This document shows, in pieces, positions 53,539-64,000 of a stretch of DNA of 64,000 nucleotides (within the stretch, counting starts at the first letter, position 1; every line of letters starts with the position of its first letter). Both the position numbers and the translations under genes were made by a program. Below the pieces are notes generated by a model, which saw nothing but the letters and a program-made list of their open reading frames with translations, was not told where the DNA came from and made no database searches. The stretch lies in the NCBI GenBank assembly GCA_030998015.1, contig JARWMV010000249.1:916447-980446 (forward strand). The letters run 5' to 3'. Source of the stretch: Ceratorhiza oryzae-sativae (Eukaryota > Basidiomycota > Agaricomycetes > Cantharellales > Ceratobasidiaceae).

Positions 53539-54423
53539 ATGTCGACCACCCCCGTATTGACCCTCTCTGCACTGTATGGCGGAGGCCGCGATCCTGCAGA
53601 CCTGGGTCAGGAGTACGATGATGTGAAAGAACGTATGTGCTTTAAATTCAACGCATGACGGCCATTCTCACATAGCCAACCAGTTGGAGACCAACTCGAC
53701 CTTGAACACCCGATTATATCTCTGGGGGTGTGGTGGGGCCAGGTTATTGATGGCATAACGCAAGTGCTCAACCGTCAATTATGATCGGCAACATCTCACT
53801 CATGTTTCAGTATCACTTATCTTCTGGCTGATGGCAAAGAGGTGGTCAAGACGCATGGTTCGACATCTGGGACCGGCCGTAGGAACGACGTTATCGAGCT
53901 TCTAGGTACGAGTGCAGAATCCAGCAACCAGGACGAAAAGAATTGCTGATCTGAAAAATTGCCAACTAGATACCGAAAACATTATTGGCAAGCAATTGAT
54001 CATAAATGAGAAGCTTTTCTAATATTTATTTCTCGCCGTTTGTAGAGATATCTGGGGTACAGGGGGAATCTCTCAAAGAGGAGACATACGAGAACCTAGG
54101 GTGGGGCCACCAAGTGACTCGGCTTTCTTTCACTATTTTTGATTCTGAGACTGGACTTACGCGCGTGCTCAGTAAGTGTGCAGAGGCTTCGTCCACACCG
54201 GGGTGAGCTAACAATTAGCTCAGCAATGGGCAACGGTGGGTTGCTCGATCAGGAGACCCGTCAAGATATACTAGTTAGGGGATCATTCGCCGGTCTTCGA
54301 GGAATCGCGAATAACCAGGCTCCTTTTGGTGAGTAATTTAGTCGCCGAAATAACGCCGTACTGATGTCGTACTTTATAGTTGGACTCAATGAGGTTCAGT
54401 TCTATACCGTTCCACCCGTTTAA
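53539..54423 (+). CDS. Single-module jacalin-like lectin-type protein
   Basis: Exons by eye: 53539-about 53630 (MSTTPVLTLSALYGGGRDPA), then DQLDLEHPIISLGVWWGQVI with DGIT, YLLADGKEVVKTHGSTSG with RRNDVIEL, TENIIGK, EISGVQGESLKEE with VTRLSFTIFDSETG, and MGNGGLLDQETRQDILVRGS with FAGLRGIANN. It ends VGLNEVQFYTVPPV, stop at 54421. The order of strands and Gly-rich turns fits a beta-prism carbohydrate-binding module. WWGQVIDGIT aligns with WHDRVIHGIR of the minus-strand neighbour. No signal peptide, so likely cytosolic. Boundaries around 53640-53700 and 53910-54020 are approximate. Confidence 0.65.
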
Positions 54424-56057
54424 GTGCCCGGCTCAGTCACAGCACATGTACGGGTTTGATAGTAAATATACATATCGTTACACTTTCTGCTGAATATACG
54501 CGTTTGAGCTTAAAGTATTGGATATTTGCGAGAAAGTCCCAATCACCACAGCAGATCACTATAATTGCGGGGCTTGGTGTAGGCCCTGATTTCTTAAGCG
54601 ACATCATCCGCACTTCTAGTTGGAAGTCCGCTAAATTCTCGAAATCAATCTCCGAAATAGTTGGGATGAAACTAGTATATGTAAAGAAGGCGAGCGGGGA
54701 GTGCGATTAGGTACCATCGCCAAACATAGCCAGGCTTTGAATCAAGTGGCCTGGGCATTTCCACAGCGTGATCTCGTTATGTACCTGGAAAATGTCCTCG
54801 GGGAAGCCAGGTATGCTATTGGTTTGTTTTATTTCTGCTGTGTTTGCGGAAAAATAGCTGAAAAGCGTTGGGCAGTTTATAGTCCATGGGCAAATTGCCC
54901 CAGAGCGGAGAGCAACCAAGATCGCAAATCACTTCACATACCACGCGCCGGTTAAGCGGATTGGAACGATTAAACTTGGTTGAGTGGAAAACCTGACCCT
55001 CGTATTAGTATCTAATGCTGAGCCGAGATTCTAGATTCTCTAGAGGTACAAATTGGTCCCGAGCATAGAAAAGAACAACGCAATCCTCAAATCGGCTATA
55101 TTACAGTATTGGCTTTCACTGCTGGATAACGCTGCAACAATTTCAGATCCGTCAGGCGGCGGCTACACTCGCATTGTGGAATGGTATTGCCAGTCTTCCG
55201 GGGACATCACGGTGCCCGAGTGTGTTTATTTCACCACGCATAAATTTCTATCTGGTCCGTGAATCATTAATTCATTGAGTATTTGGCAAATGGCAGGGAC
55301 TGGCCAAAGCACAGTGTCTTTCATTTGGCTTTCAGCCATATTATGGAACCCCCCATCGAGATGAATTGCTTCAGTCCGTTAATTCTGGGTGCACCGAGAG
55401 CTCAGGAAGCCGCATGAGCCGACCCGAACATTATTTAAACTGCAGGAAGGCGCAATGCCTCACAGCTGCCATTTCATTCCAAGACATAAGCCTTATCAGG
55501 CATAGTGTACGTTGTGGCGCTATGGACGATCGAGGCCCCGCGCACCCACGCGACCAAGCCAGTTTCGCCTCCACACAACGTGTGCCTCACCCGAAGTCGA
55601 CCTCGCGAACGTTTGAGGAGCCGGCGACGGCATGGGGATGAACAGCAGCGCGCCTGAGTGGGTTCGCAGGGTCAAACACGCCACAGGAGCATTGCTCGGA
55701 CATCGCAACCGACCACATGCCGCCGCGTGCCGAAATAGAAGGCCAACTACACGCCCACCAGCTCCTAATCGTAACTTTACTTGCGCCATTCATTCTTTTC
55801 ACCCTGAGAGACCAACGGCCACGCGCTGCGCGGTGCTCCCACAAGGGACTGCCACAGGCACACCGGCTGGTGCTTTCGGGCATCGGGCAGGCTTGGCCCA
55901 TGAGCATGGACGACCCAGTAAAATATAACCTTAAGTCTGGACATTTCAGCGGCGATATGGCTGTATTATTTGGCCCTCGAGGCGCGATCTGATCCCATAT
56001 AAGTCAGCCACCCCAAATCATACCCCCCATCAGAGTTTGTCAATACGACCCGTAGCT
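54424..56057. other. Intergenic with a diverged repeat block
   Basis: No recognisable gene (ORFs at 54456-54955 and 55053-55262 have no known motif). The part 55385-55620 resembles 58645-58920 upstream of the beta-glucosidase gene. Confidence 0.45.
55385..55620 (+). repeat. Upstream block copy 1 (before tyrosinase)
   Basis: Shares with copy 2 at 58645-58920 the stretches CCGAGAGC(T/A)CAGGAAGC, CATGAGCCGACC and ATGGA(C/T)GATCGAGGCCCC, CGCCTCCAC, and TCGCGAACGTTTG, in the same order and spacing to within tens of bases. Confidence 0.7.
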
Positions 56058-57968
56058 ATGAAGCAAATCATCTTCCTTATATTCTCACTGCTTGCGGTAG
56101 ACGTCACAGCAACCCAGTCTCACATGGCCTGTCCCTCGCTCGAGGTCCACAAGGAATGGCGCACACTGTCCAAAACACAACGTCGAGCCTGGATTGAGGC
56201 TGTTAACATTAGTCAAAGCGCTGTACTGGGTTGAATGGTTAAGCGTCAATCTGATTCTGGGATCCTCTAGTGTCTGGGTAGATCCCCCAGATCCGGAAAA
56301 CTCAATCCTCCTCTCAACAACTCGCAAGTGGACCCGTTGGATAGGGTGGGTTTTCGTATCTGTCATATAGGCTTCTCTCCCAAATCTGCTTCAATAGATT
56401 CCCCCAGTGACTGAAAAATCGACCTATTACGACGACCTTGTATATGCGTGCGTAATTTCATATCCTTTTAGCGACTTCATAGAGATTTAATGGGAAGCCG
56501 GGTAGTCACATGAACCTCAATTGTGATTCACATTTGTGCACTTTCGTTCATTCTAAGCTCTCTAATCGAGCCATGCAGCTCTCATCCATCTCACTGGTCT
56601 TTTTCTCCCATGGCACCGGTAATTCGGGTCCTGTACCACACTCTCCCGGTTACTCAACGTTAATTTCTATTAGACTTTATGTCCACGAATGGACAAACGC
56701 ACTGAGGGAGCAGTGCGGCTACAAGGGGATTGCGCCATGTGAGTTACTGGTTCCTTCTCGGATGGCTGCACCTAGCTTGGTTGTTATAGACTGGGGTAAG
56801 CGCTTTAAGCTCGGCGTAACACACATTAACGGCATCTGCAACTCGTTGTCGACCCCTTGTGTAGCTTGGGAGAAAGGTCCGCGATATGAATAATGGTACC
56901 CCCGCCGCCAGAGCTAACAGCACTGCAATTTCAGACGCGGCAGATTTTGAGAATAGTAGCATATGGGATCTTGACCCCAAGTCTGGACTTGGTGCTTTTG
57001 GCGACCCAGATGAGTAGGTAACCCAGCAAGGGATAATTTTTGATCTGATCGTGGGGAACAGCGACTATACAGTGAAAACTGGCGGGCTAGACTTGACGTT
57101 TGCTTATCCCGTGTGGGTTGTGAGATAACTTGGGATTGAACTGCCCGATCTAACCATTTCGAGTCTACAGACCACATAAACTTCGTCGTAGATATTCACC
57201 TTACCCCATGCTTCCTGGCAATGTCAACGTTTCAGCAAATTCAACCTTTACCCCGAAGGAAGTTCGCAACTTGCTTGCCACTCAGGACGGCAACTTTCCA
57301 GCGTTCCAGAACTACATGGAGCGGCTGCTTGGAATGCATGGTGCTATTCACGCAATCGTTGGCGGGTGGGTGTCAGCCTTAGACTGAGATTGTTTCGGTA
57401 TCTCACCCGTTTTGTTGCAGTGACCTTTCCGCTATTTGCCCCAAAGGTACTGCGGAAACCAGTGTCTGTCCGACAGATTTGGCGCCTACGTTCTCGGCGA
57501 ATGAAGTAAGTGTACGAATCGGGGTCATGGACTCGGCTGATAAACCGAGATGTGATCCAGCCGATGTTCCATCTACATCATGGCGTAAGCTTGATGTTTC
57601 GTCTGAGGATTGGCCGGCTCAAATATGTGCGCATAGAACATTGACCGCCTGTGGTGGCTTTGGCAAGAGAAGAATTCACGTAACAAGCAAGCTTTTCGCG
57701 GCGGATCTGTTCAGGTGAGGGAGTTTCGTGCAATCTCGGTGTATTGGACTCACCACTGTGGTGGTAGAATTTCTCATCATTGGCCGAGTTTCCCAATGGC
57801 CAGCCTCCTTGGCTGAAAAAGGCGGATATGATCCCGACGGCGGGTGAGCGCTGTAGAATAGGGTGAACGAGTACCAATGTGACGAATGGCGCATGCATGT
57901 ACGAGTCGTACCGCATTGGGGATATGATGGATACTCGAAAGTGGCCGTTGTGCTATGTGTATGCGTAG
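56058..57968 (+). CDS. Secreted tyrosinase (type-3 copper)
   Basis: Oxidises phenols to quinones for melanin-type pigments. Signal peptide MKQIIFLIFSLLAVDVTA. Exons by eye: 56058-56201 (to TQRRAWIEA), 56271-56345 (CLGRSPRSGKLNPPLNNS), 56398-56447 (STYYDDLVYA), 56506-56522 (HMNLN), 56579-56618 (LIHLTGLFLPWHR), 56674-56738 (LYVHEWTNALREQCGYKG), a segment to AADFENSSIWDLDPKSGLG (from 56936), DYTVKTGGLDLTFAYPV, HKLRRRYSPYPMLPGNVNV through MHGAIHAIVGG (to about 57366), DLSAICPKG to TFSANE, PMFHLHHG, NIDRLWWLWQEKN, FPNGQPPWLKKADM, and a last exon ending LCYVYA. CuA (H...H...WHR) and CuB (HGAIH, HLHH) are complete. The usual YWDW box is shortened around 56739-56935, where splicing is uncertain. Final intron boundaries are approximate. 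Confidence 0.8.
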
Positions 57969-58941
57969 CGCAGACGCAAGGGCGGGTGTATGGAAAAAAA
58001 TACTCACAAGGTCAGTGCGGCAAATTGATGATATATTGAACAGTTGTATTTTCATTTCGACTTGTCCGAGTCACGAGCTTCAGGAGAATACAAGTGCTCA
58101 ACGGGATGTTAATGGATGAAAAAATGAGCGTGTTTGGTCAATATTAATAAATAATCTGGCGGACCCATCAAATAATTTTGGATTTAATTGATTCTAGCGA
58201 AGAGTGTGTGTGCGGAAAGGTACCATCTGGGGGTGGGTCGTCTGTATTTCAAGGAAAACTGCCCTTTCATAATTTCAAGCAGCCTACAAATATGATCCAA
58301 ACCTGGCGAGCTACATGAATCAGTCGAGAGTGATTCCATTGTAATGGATCCTGGATCGTTTCACGGCCGATACATATCGGCTATTTTAGGATGGCTGTCC
58401 AAGGACCACTGGTCTGTGGGGACTGCCACGTTGAGAACACACTGCCGTGTCAGTTAGCCGGGATGCGGCGGCGTTCAAGGCTGAGTATGCTGAAACTTGT
58501 GGACAGGACACTTTGTGAATTCTGCATTTGGCGGGAATCGCAGTTCCGAGGCAAACGACGTGCGTCGTTTTCCTTTTGCAAGCGAATAATTTGGCTTCCC
58601 AATTCAAACAAATTGCTTTCAGATGCTCCAGAAGAGTCGCTTCTAGACACGCCGAGAGCACAGGAAGCGACATGAGCCGACCGTGGGTTTCGTAATGTGC
58701 CGATGGACGTAACACGCCGGCCAGAACGCAGCGATCGGATCCCACATAAGGATTTCATTCTGCGTTGTATGCACGCCACGCAAGATAATATCCTTATGGA
58801 GCACAGGGTGTATGCTGTGACACCATGGATGATCGAGGCCCCACGCATCCACGCGATCAAACATGGTTCGCCTCCACGCTGCACGTGACCCACCCCGCCC
58901 CGTTGCCGACTTCGCGAACGTTTGGATCGCTGGGGCGATGG
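57969..58941. other. Intergenic, promoter side of the beta-glucosidase gene
   Basis: No gene recognised. It contains copy 2 of the upstream block at 58645-58920. Confidence 0.45.
58645..58920 (+). repeat. Upstream block copy 2 (before beta-glucosidase)
   Basis: Diverged partner of 55385-55620. It ends with GACTTCGCGAACGTTTGGATC about 20 bases before the TATA box of the GH3 gene. Confidence 0.7.
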
Positions 58942-58948
58942 TATAAAG
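58942..58948 (+). promoter_or_regulatory. TATA box of the GH3 gene
   Basis: TATAAAG 47 bases upstream of the ATG at 58989. Confidence 0.6.
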
Positions 58949-58988
58949 ATCCGGTGTCGGCGAATAGGGGCCCCTCGTCCCCCTCACG

Positions 58989-61900
58989 ATGCTCATATCC
59001 CTCCTGTCGCTGCTCTCCTCGGCGGCGGCGCTCAACATCCGCGCCGAGCCCAACCAGCCATCCAACACGCCCCGAACATGGACCCAGGCCCACGCGCTCG
59101 CTCAAAAGTTTATCGCCAACATCACCCTCGAGCAAAAAGTCAATATCACGACTGGCGTCGGATGGGAGATTGGGCGATGTGTCGGGAATATTGCTGCTCA
59201 GCCCGAGATTGGGTGGCCTGGTCTGTGCTTGGAGGATAGCCCGCTGGGAGTGCGGTTTGCGGATCGGGTCACGGCGTTTCCCGCTGGGATTAATGCGGCG
59301 GCTACGTGAGTGCTTGCTTGCCTGTCTCTGGACCTGTGAGATAACATTGAGCGGCATAGCTGGGACCGTGACCTCATCCGACAGCGCGGTGAAGCGATGG
59401 GTCAAGAGTTCAAGGGCAAGGGCGTGCACGTCGCGCTCGGACCGATGATGAACCTCGGGCGGTTCGCCGCAGGTGGCAGGAATTGGGAAGGCTTGTGAGT
59501 CACGCCTTGGTTTTCATTCCGGGACTCGTGAGGTTCATTGGGGAATAAAGCGGAGGGGATCCTTATCTCTCGGGTGAGGCAGCGTACGAGACGATCATCG
59601 GGATTCAAAATGCGGGTGTCCAGGCTTGGTGCGTTACTATTGTTACTCTCTCAGCCCAATCGTTGATCTTTTGGATGGTATAGCGCAAAGCACTACATCA
59701 ACAAGTACGTTTCTCCTGAACCACAGCTTCTTCTCTAAATGTGATTGCAGTGAGCAAGAACATTACCGGACAACTTCGTCATCCAACGTCGACGACCGAA
59801 CGCAGCATGAAATCTATGCTCATCCGTTTTTGCGAAGCGTCATGGCGGGCGTCGCGAGCGTGATGTGTTCATACAGTACGTTCTTGTTGCTTTTCCTCTT
59901 TCGCTCTCGACTGATCTGACGGATACTTAGATCTCAGTGCGTCAAAAAATATTTTCAACGGACATACGAGGCTAATCTTGGTCAACGGCAGTCAACGGCA
60001 CATGGGCATGCGAGAACGATAAAGTCCTCAACGACATTCTCAAGCACCAGTTTGGGTTCCGAGGCTGTACGTCCCCGCAACAACTCCTTATCTTCTTCCT
60101 CGAGCATCCTTTGTCCTACAGACATCATGTCCGATTGGCAAGCCACGCATTCAACCATCTCCGCAGCGCGGGGCCTTGACGTGAGCGTCAATAGAGATCT
60201 AGGCTGAATGCAGAGTCTGACTGGCACAATGATTACCCAGATGACGATGCCTGGAGACATCGTGTTCTACTCGCTGGACAGTTATTTCGGGTCCAATCTG
60301 ACGGATTACGTACGAAATGGGACTATTCCGGAGGAGCGAGTGACGGTATGGGCTATTGTGTTTAGTATATTGATGAAGCCGTGTTGAGGATGCTACAGGA
60401 TATGGCTGAGCGTATTGTCGCGGCGTGGTATCTCCTTGGCCAAGACGAGAACTACCCGCCTGTCAATTTCGATGCGTTTAGGCGGTTTGCCGCAGAGAAC
60501 AACTCGCATGTGGATGTTCAGGCAGATCATTTCAAGTATGTTGCTTTCGTGTGATTGGTGCTAAAGGCCTGGAACTGATGGGGGGGGGGTACGTAGGCTC
60601 GTTCGAGAAATGGGCGCAGCGTCGACTGTGTTGCTCAAGAATACGAATGGCACTCTTCCCTTGAAGAAGCCGATCACGATGTCACTCATTGGTGAGCGGT
60701 TGCGGCATGGTATTGGTCGACAGCAGGTATTAAATCAGTTTGGTCAACAGGTTCTGACGCCGGGCCAGCCATTCGTGGCCCCAACGGCTATAACGATCGT
60801 GGTGGGATCGATGGAACGCTCGCAATGGGTTGGGGATCTGGTACTGCGGATTTTCCCTATTTGATCTCGGTGCGTTTTACTACTTCCTCATGGGCTTTTG
60901 TTTTTTTTGTTTGCTTACTCGTATCCATAACATGTAGCCCCTTGAAGCGATCCAGCAACGGGCTCGGAAGGACCACACGACTATTGGCTGGTGGCTAAAC
61001 GACTGGGACTTGGCGGGTGCTGCGAAGGCTGCTGCGAACCAAGATGTCGCCGTTGTGTTTATCGCGAGTGATTCGGGTGAGCAGTATATTACAGTCGACG
61101 GCAACCAGGGGGATCGGTGAGTCTGACTTAGGGGGGAGGCCCGTGAGTGCGAAAACGTGCTGAACAAGAAAACAGAAACAACCTGACCGCGTGGAACAAC
61201 GGAGATGAGCTCGTCAAGGCTGTTGCGGCTGTGAATAAAAATACCGTCGTGGTTGTGCATTCGGTTGGCCCATTGATTCTGGAGCCGTGGGTCGAGCATC
61301 CGAACGTGACTGCTGTAGGTCTTTTCATCTCACCCGGGGTAATCATCTCTCATCTCTCGACGTGGGTAGATTCTCTGGGCAGGCCTGCCCGGACAGGAAT
61401 CTGGCAACTCACTGGTAGACATCATGTATGGTGACTGTAGCCCCTCTGGAAAGCTTCCATACACGATTGCCAAATCGCCAGACGACTATTCGGCTCAGAT
61501 CGTGTACAACGACCCGAGCGAGCAGCCTCAGATCCCCTATGGCGATGGACTCGCGATTGACTATCGGTGGTTTGATGCTGTGAGTTTTGTCATCTGTGCT
61601 TTTCGGGGTTGTGCACAGGTTGGATTGATCCGAGGCGTGAATAGAAAAATATTGAACCGAGATACGAGTTTGGGTTTGGTCTGTCGTATACGACGTTCCG
61701 GTATTCTGGGTTGAATGTTGCCAGGTCGAAGCAGGATATCGGGGACCAGCTGATTTGGTGGGATGGAGGTGTGAGTGGGAATAAGACTGGGGCGTCGATT
61801 GAGACTTGGTGCGTTGTCTTCAATACGTGTTGGGAACATTGACTTGATTCGGGGATCATTAGGCTCCACGAACCACTCTTTACCATTTCGTTTACTGTCA

Positions 61901-62169
61901 AGAACACGGGCAAGATGGCGGCCAAGGAAGTCGTGCAACTATACATCTCTCCACCAGCCAGTGCTGGCGAACCACCAAACTTGCTACGCGGATTCGACAT
62001 CGTCGATCTCCAACCCGGCGCATCCAAACAAGTCCAGATCGAATTGTCTCGGTACGACTTGAGTATATGGGATGTCGAGCGCCAAGGCTGGGCGAGGATG
62101 GATGGCGTGGTGGGTGTATGGGTCGGCGCGAGTTCGAGGGACGTTCGGCTTCGAGGCGAGGTATTCTGA
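58989..62169 (+). CDS. Secreted GH3 beta-glucosidase
   Basis: Retaining beta-glucosidase of family GH3, cleaving cellobiose and other beta-glucosides outside the cell. Signal peptide [14 protein letters not shown]. Conserved blocks in order: [40 protein letters not shown] then [77 protein letters not shown], and [10 protein letters not shown] (the Asp of SDW is the nucleophile). After an intron MTMPGD follows, then the C-domain [56 protein letters not shown] and [15 protein letters not shown], and a fibronectin-III-like end ([20 protein letters not shown]), stop at 62167. About 15 short introns, and I saw no frame break in the conserved blocks checked. It lies 1.0 kb from the tyrosinase gene in the same direction. 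Confidence 0.88.
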
Positions 62170-62386
62170 GGTGTTGGACTCGTGTGGTTGGGCTTTAGAC
62201 ATTTTCTGGACTGATTGTATTGCCTGTCTGGAGACACTTTTTGAATATTTTCTTGTCATGTGATTCTTTACTCCCCCATTCCCCATAGGATTTTTTTCAT
62301 GTGGTTGAATATAGAACAATGAACTTTAGGAAAAACTTATGGGGGTAATGGGGTGTAATTAGGGGTGAGGGGGGGTAATGAAAACA

Positions 62387-62486
62387 GGGTGTAGTAATGG
62401 TGCCATTATACCTAATGACACAAGTGTAATGGCATAACAAAAGAACATTACATCAAGATTGATGTCATTACACCATTACTACACCC
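62387..62486. mobile_element. Short hairpin MITE-like element
   Basis: A perfect 16-bp inverted repeat GGGTGTAGTAATGGTG (62387-62402) with its complement at 62471-62486 encloses 68 bp. Neighbouring GGGGTGTAATTAGGGG and GGGGGTAATG repeats at 62340-62380 may be a second decayed end. Confidence 0.6.
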
Positions 62487-62777
62487 CTGGCTTTGTTACA
62501 CCTCAGTGTTGCAACCTCTGAGAGCAGTTGTTGGAGCCACTGCACTAACTGTGTTTAGTCTAAATGTGTTGCTATATGTTGGTCTACATGTGAGTGAAGC
62601 AAAGTGAATTTGGCTTGGAACTAGCAACTGCAGATAAAGTGAGGTTACTGTGGCAACTGTGAGAAACAGGCTACCATGCTTCACCTGGACATATATTTGT
62701 GTGCTGGCTTTCTATGGTAGCAACATAGGGTGTGTAAGGTACATTGTTTAATCTCTATATTTGCCAACTATGCATGG
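62487..62777. other. Unassigned, transposon-like sequence
   Basis: Non-coding. It starts TGTTGCAACCTCTGAGAGCAGTTGTTGGA (read in two parts around 62509-62537), which resembles the start of the non-coding stretch of copia W near 38117 over about 30 bases, so it may be part of another LTR family. Confidence 0.3.
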
Positions 62778-63151
62778 TGTCATGAACTGACACACATATA
62801 TCCACCTATAATATTTCCTCAATTTATTACATTTTATGAGATCATCTTCAAAACATACTTGCCTTTTATGGTATATCTGTGTCATGTGTTTCAGGGGATG
62901 TTCCGGACCAATAACTGAGATGTATTTCAACTCTGATGTGAAATTCTGCAGTTCCACAGTCACTTCTATCACTTCTATCTCTTATTGGTCGTGACTCACT
63001 GAATGGACTTGTTTGTTATGATGTGGCTCATATCATGTATATAAACCAGGTCAAGTTCACAGAGGACTCCTCAAGAACTTGACCTCTCATCGAATACAAG
63101 TTCTTTCTTTTCTTACTATTTTCCTCATTGCCTGACTTGTTGTCATTGACA
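62778..63151 (+). mobile_element. Solo gypsy LTR (plus-sense copy)
   Basis: 374 bp of the same LTR family as 10278-10653, in the opposite orientation, flanked by a perfect CATGG duplication (62773-62777, 63152-63156). It carries TATATAAA and CTCAAGAACTTGACCTC on plus. Confidence 0.93.
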
Positions 63152-63319
63152 CATGGAGGCCTCTGAGATCACATTTGTAACTGAGAATGGCTCCATGGTT
63201 GAGCATGGTACTCTTCTGACAGTCTGATTGTCAGTGGTGACAAGTCAGGTGATGGTGTGGACACCTTAGATCATGAGGGCAGAGCCTGGGAGCAACTTGG
63301 CAACAATGACAAGGGAGGT

Positions 63320-63419
63320 TGTCACAAACTGACATGCATATATCCACTCTATAATATTTCCTTGATTTATTACATTTTATGAGATCATCTTCAAAACATA
63401 CTTGCCTTTTATGGTATAT
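63320..63419 (+). mobile_element. Gypsy LTR fragment cut by LTR-1 D
   Basis: The first 100 bp of a further gypsy LTR (TGTCACAAACTGAC...). It stops inside the GGTATAT stretch where LTR-1 copy D begins. The rest may lie outside the window. Confidence 0.8.
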
Positions 63420-64000
63420 TGTTATGGGTCAGGGTACACTTGAATATCTAGAGCTTAAGCAAATGTAGATATGTTAGTATACACTAATTGTACTCAATAC
63501 TTCTTAGACTAGAGTAAGAAGGCTCAAAGTAGTTGCAATGCAATCAAGTAACACTCAAGGTAGTCTTAATCTTTCACAGTGTAAACTGACTAATTTATAG
63601 GTATAAAGAGCAAGACTACTATGGTCAGGTTCCCTTAGATATCTTAAATGTAGTTCAGCCCTAGTCGCTTGGACTAACTGATACTAATCTTAATACTAGA
63701 CTTAAGTGATAGCTTGTAGGATAGATGGAGGGCTGCCTAATGTGTGTACTTCCTCAGCTACAGGTACTTAGATTTTCCTCTAATAGCTGGTACTTAATGT
63801 CATGCTCAATCAGGCAATATTGTATCCTTATATATCTCTGTATATAAGATACAATGACTCAGACAGTATATAACTAATATGGTACTTTATTCCTCAGTAC
63901 TAGTTATATAAGAAATCACACACAGACAATAGAAAAATAGAAAGAGAAAAAGAAACCAATAACTGGTCTGGGTTGAGTAGAGGAGGGAAGGAGGGTGGTC
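63420..64000 (+). mobile_element. LTR-1 copy D (partial, runs off the window)
   Basis: Starts TGTTATGGGTCAGGGTACAC and follows copies A and B closely to the window end (581 bp seen). Its right end and target duplication cannot be seen. Confidence 0.88.

Noticed and set aside
54456..55262. Possible gene between lectin and tyrosinase
   Set aside because: Frames are short with no recognisable domain and could not be linked by convincing introns.
56739..56935. Tyrosinase called a pseudogene because the YWDW box is not continuous
   Set aside because: All other exons splice in frame with complete CuA and CuB sites. The gap is more likely an unresolved intron or microexon than a disabling change.
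58857..59429. 190-codon minus-strand ORF over the GH3 start
   Set aside because: It is antisense to the signal peptide and first catalytic blocks of the beta-glucosidase, and rich in Arg/Ser as expected of a shadow frame.

Overview
The window looks like a contig of a filamentous basidiomycete. Genes carry many short introns (about 45-65 bp), and the gene set includes a laccase-type multicopper oxidase, a tyrosinase, a GH3 beta-glucosidase, jacalin-like lectins and the TPR subunit of TFIIIC. The wood/soil-fungus gene set and the heavy LTR-retrotransposon load suggest an Agaricomycete of the Rhizoctonia/Ceratobasidiaceae kind. That placement is from memory of such genomes, not from a search.

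Layout. 1-6.2 kb: a 13-exon pigment-type laccase (one frame break) and the first half of an MFS transporter, cut off at its 3' side. 6.4-40.7 kb: one nested transposon island. A decayed Tc1-like transposase lies at its left edge, followed by a solo LTR (LTR-1 copy A). Then comes a plus-strand Ty1/copia element (W) split twice. One split is a solo LTR (LTR-2), itself split by minus-strand copia Y. Y holds a tandem pair of Ty3/gypsy chromoviruses sharing a central LTR, and one of the pair carries a hAT-like MITE. The other split of W is minus-strand copia Z, which carries three further solo LTRs. Target-site duplications (TSDs) readable in the sequence fix most of these events. 40.7-62.2 kb: host genes again. 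These are a divergent pair of related coiled-coil genes, TFIIIC subunit (Tfc4/GTF3C3-like), a divergent pair of jacalin-like lectin genes, a secreted tyrosinase and a secreted GH3 beta-glucosidase. 62.3-64 kb: a small hairpin MITE, solo gypsy LTRs and the edge of another LTR-1 copy.

How it fits together. The host genes point to a secreted oxidative/hydrolytic repertoire (laccase, tyrosinase, beta-glucosidase) and carbohydrate-binding lectins. The two secreted-enzyme genes at the right are each preceded by a diverged copy of the same upstream block. The transposons show a strong history of CpG decay (CG to TG/CA, CGA to TGA stops), as expected of cytosine methylation or a RIP-like process. Several element details are worth checking: a Tf1-like self-priming arrangement, an ATGA gag/pol overlap, conserved leader ORFs with a zinc knuckle in the gypsy family, and half-tRNA-iMet primer sites in two copia families.

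Exon boundaries were read by eye from GT/AG (and a few GC/AG) signals plus reading-frame and motif continuity. No alignment or database search was run.
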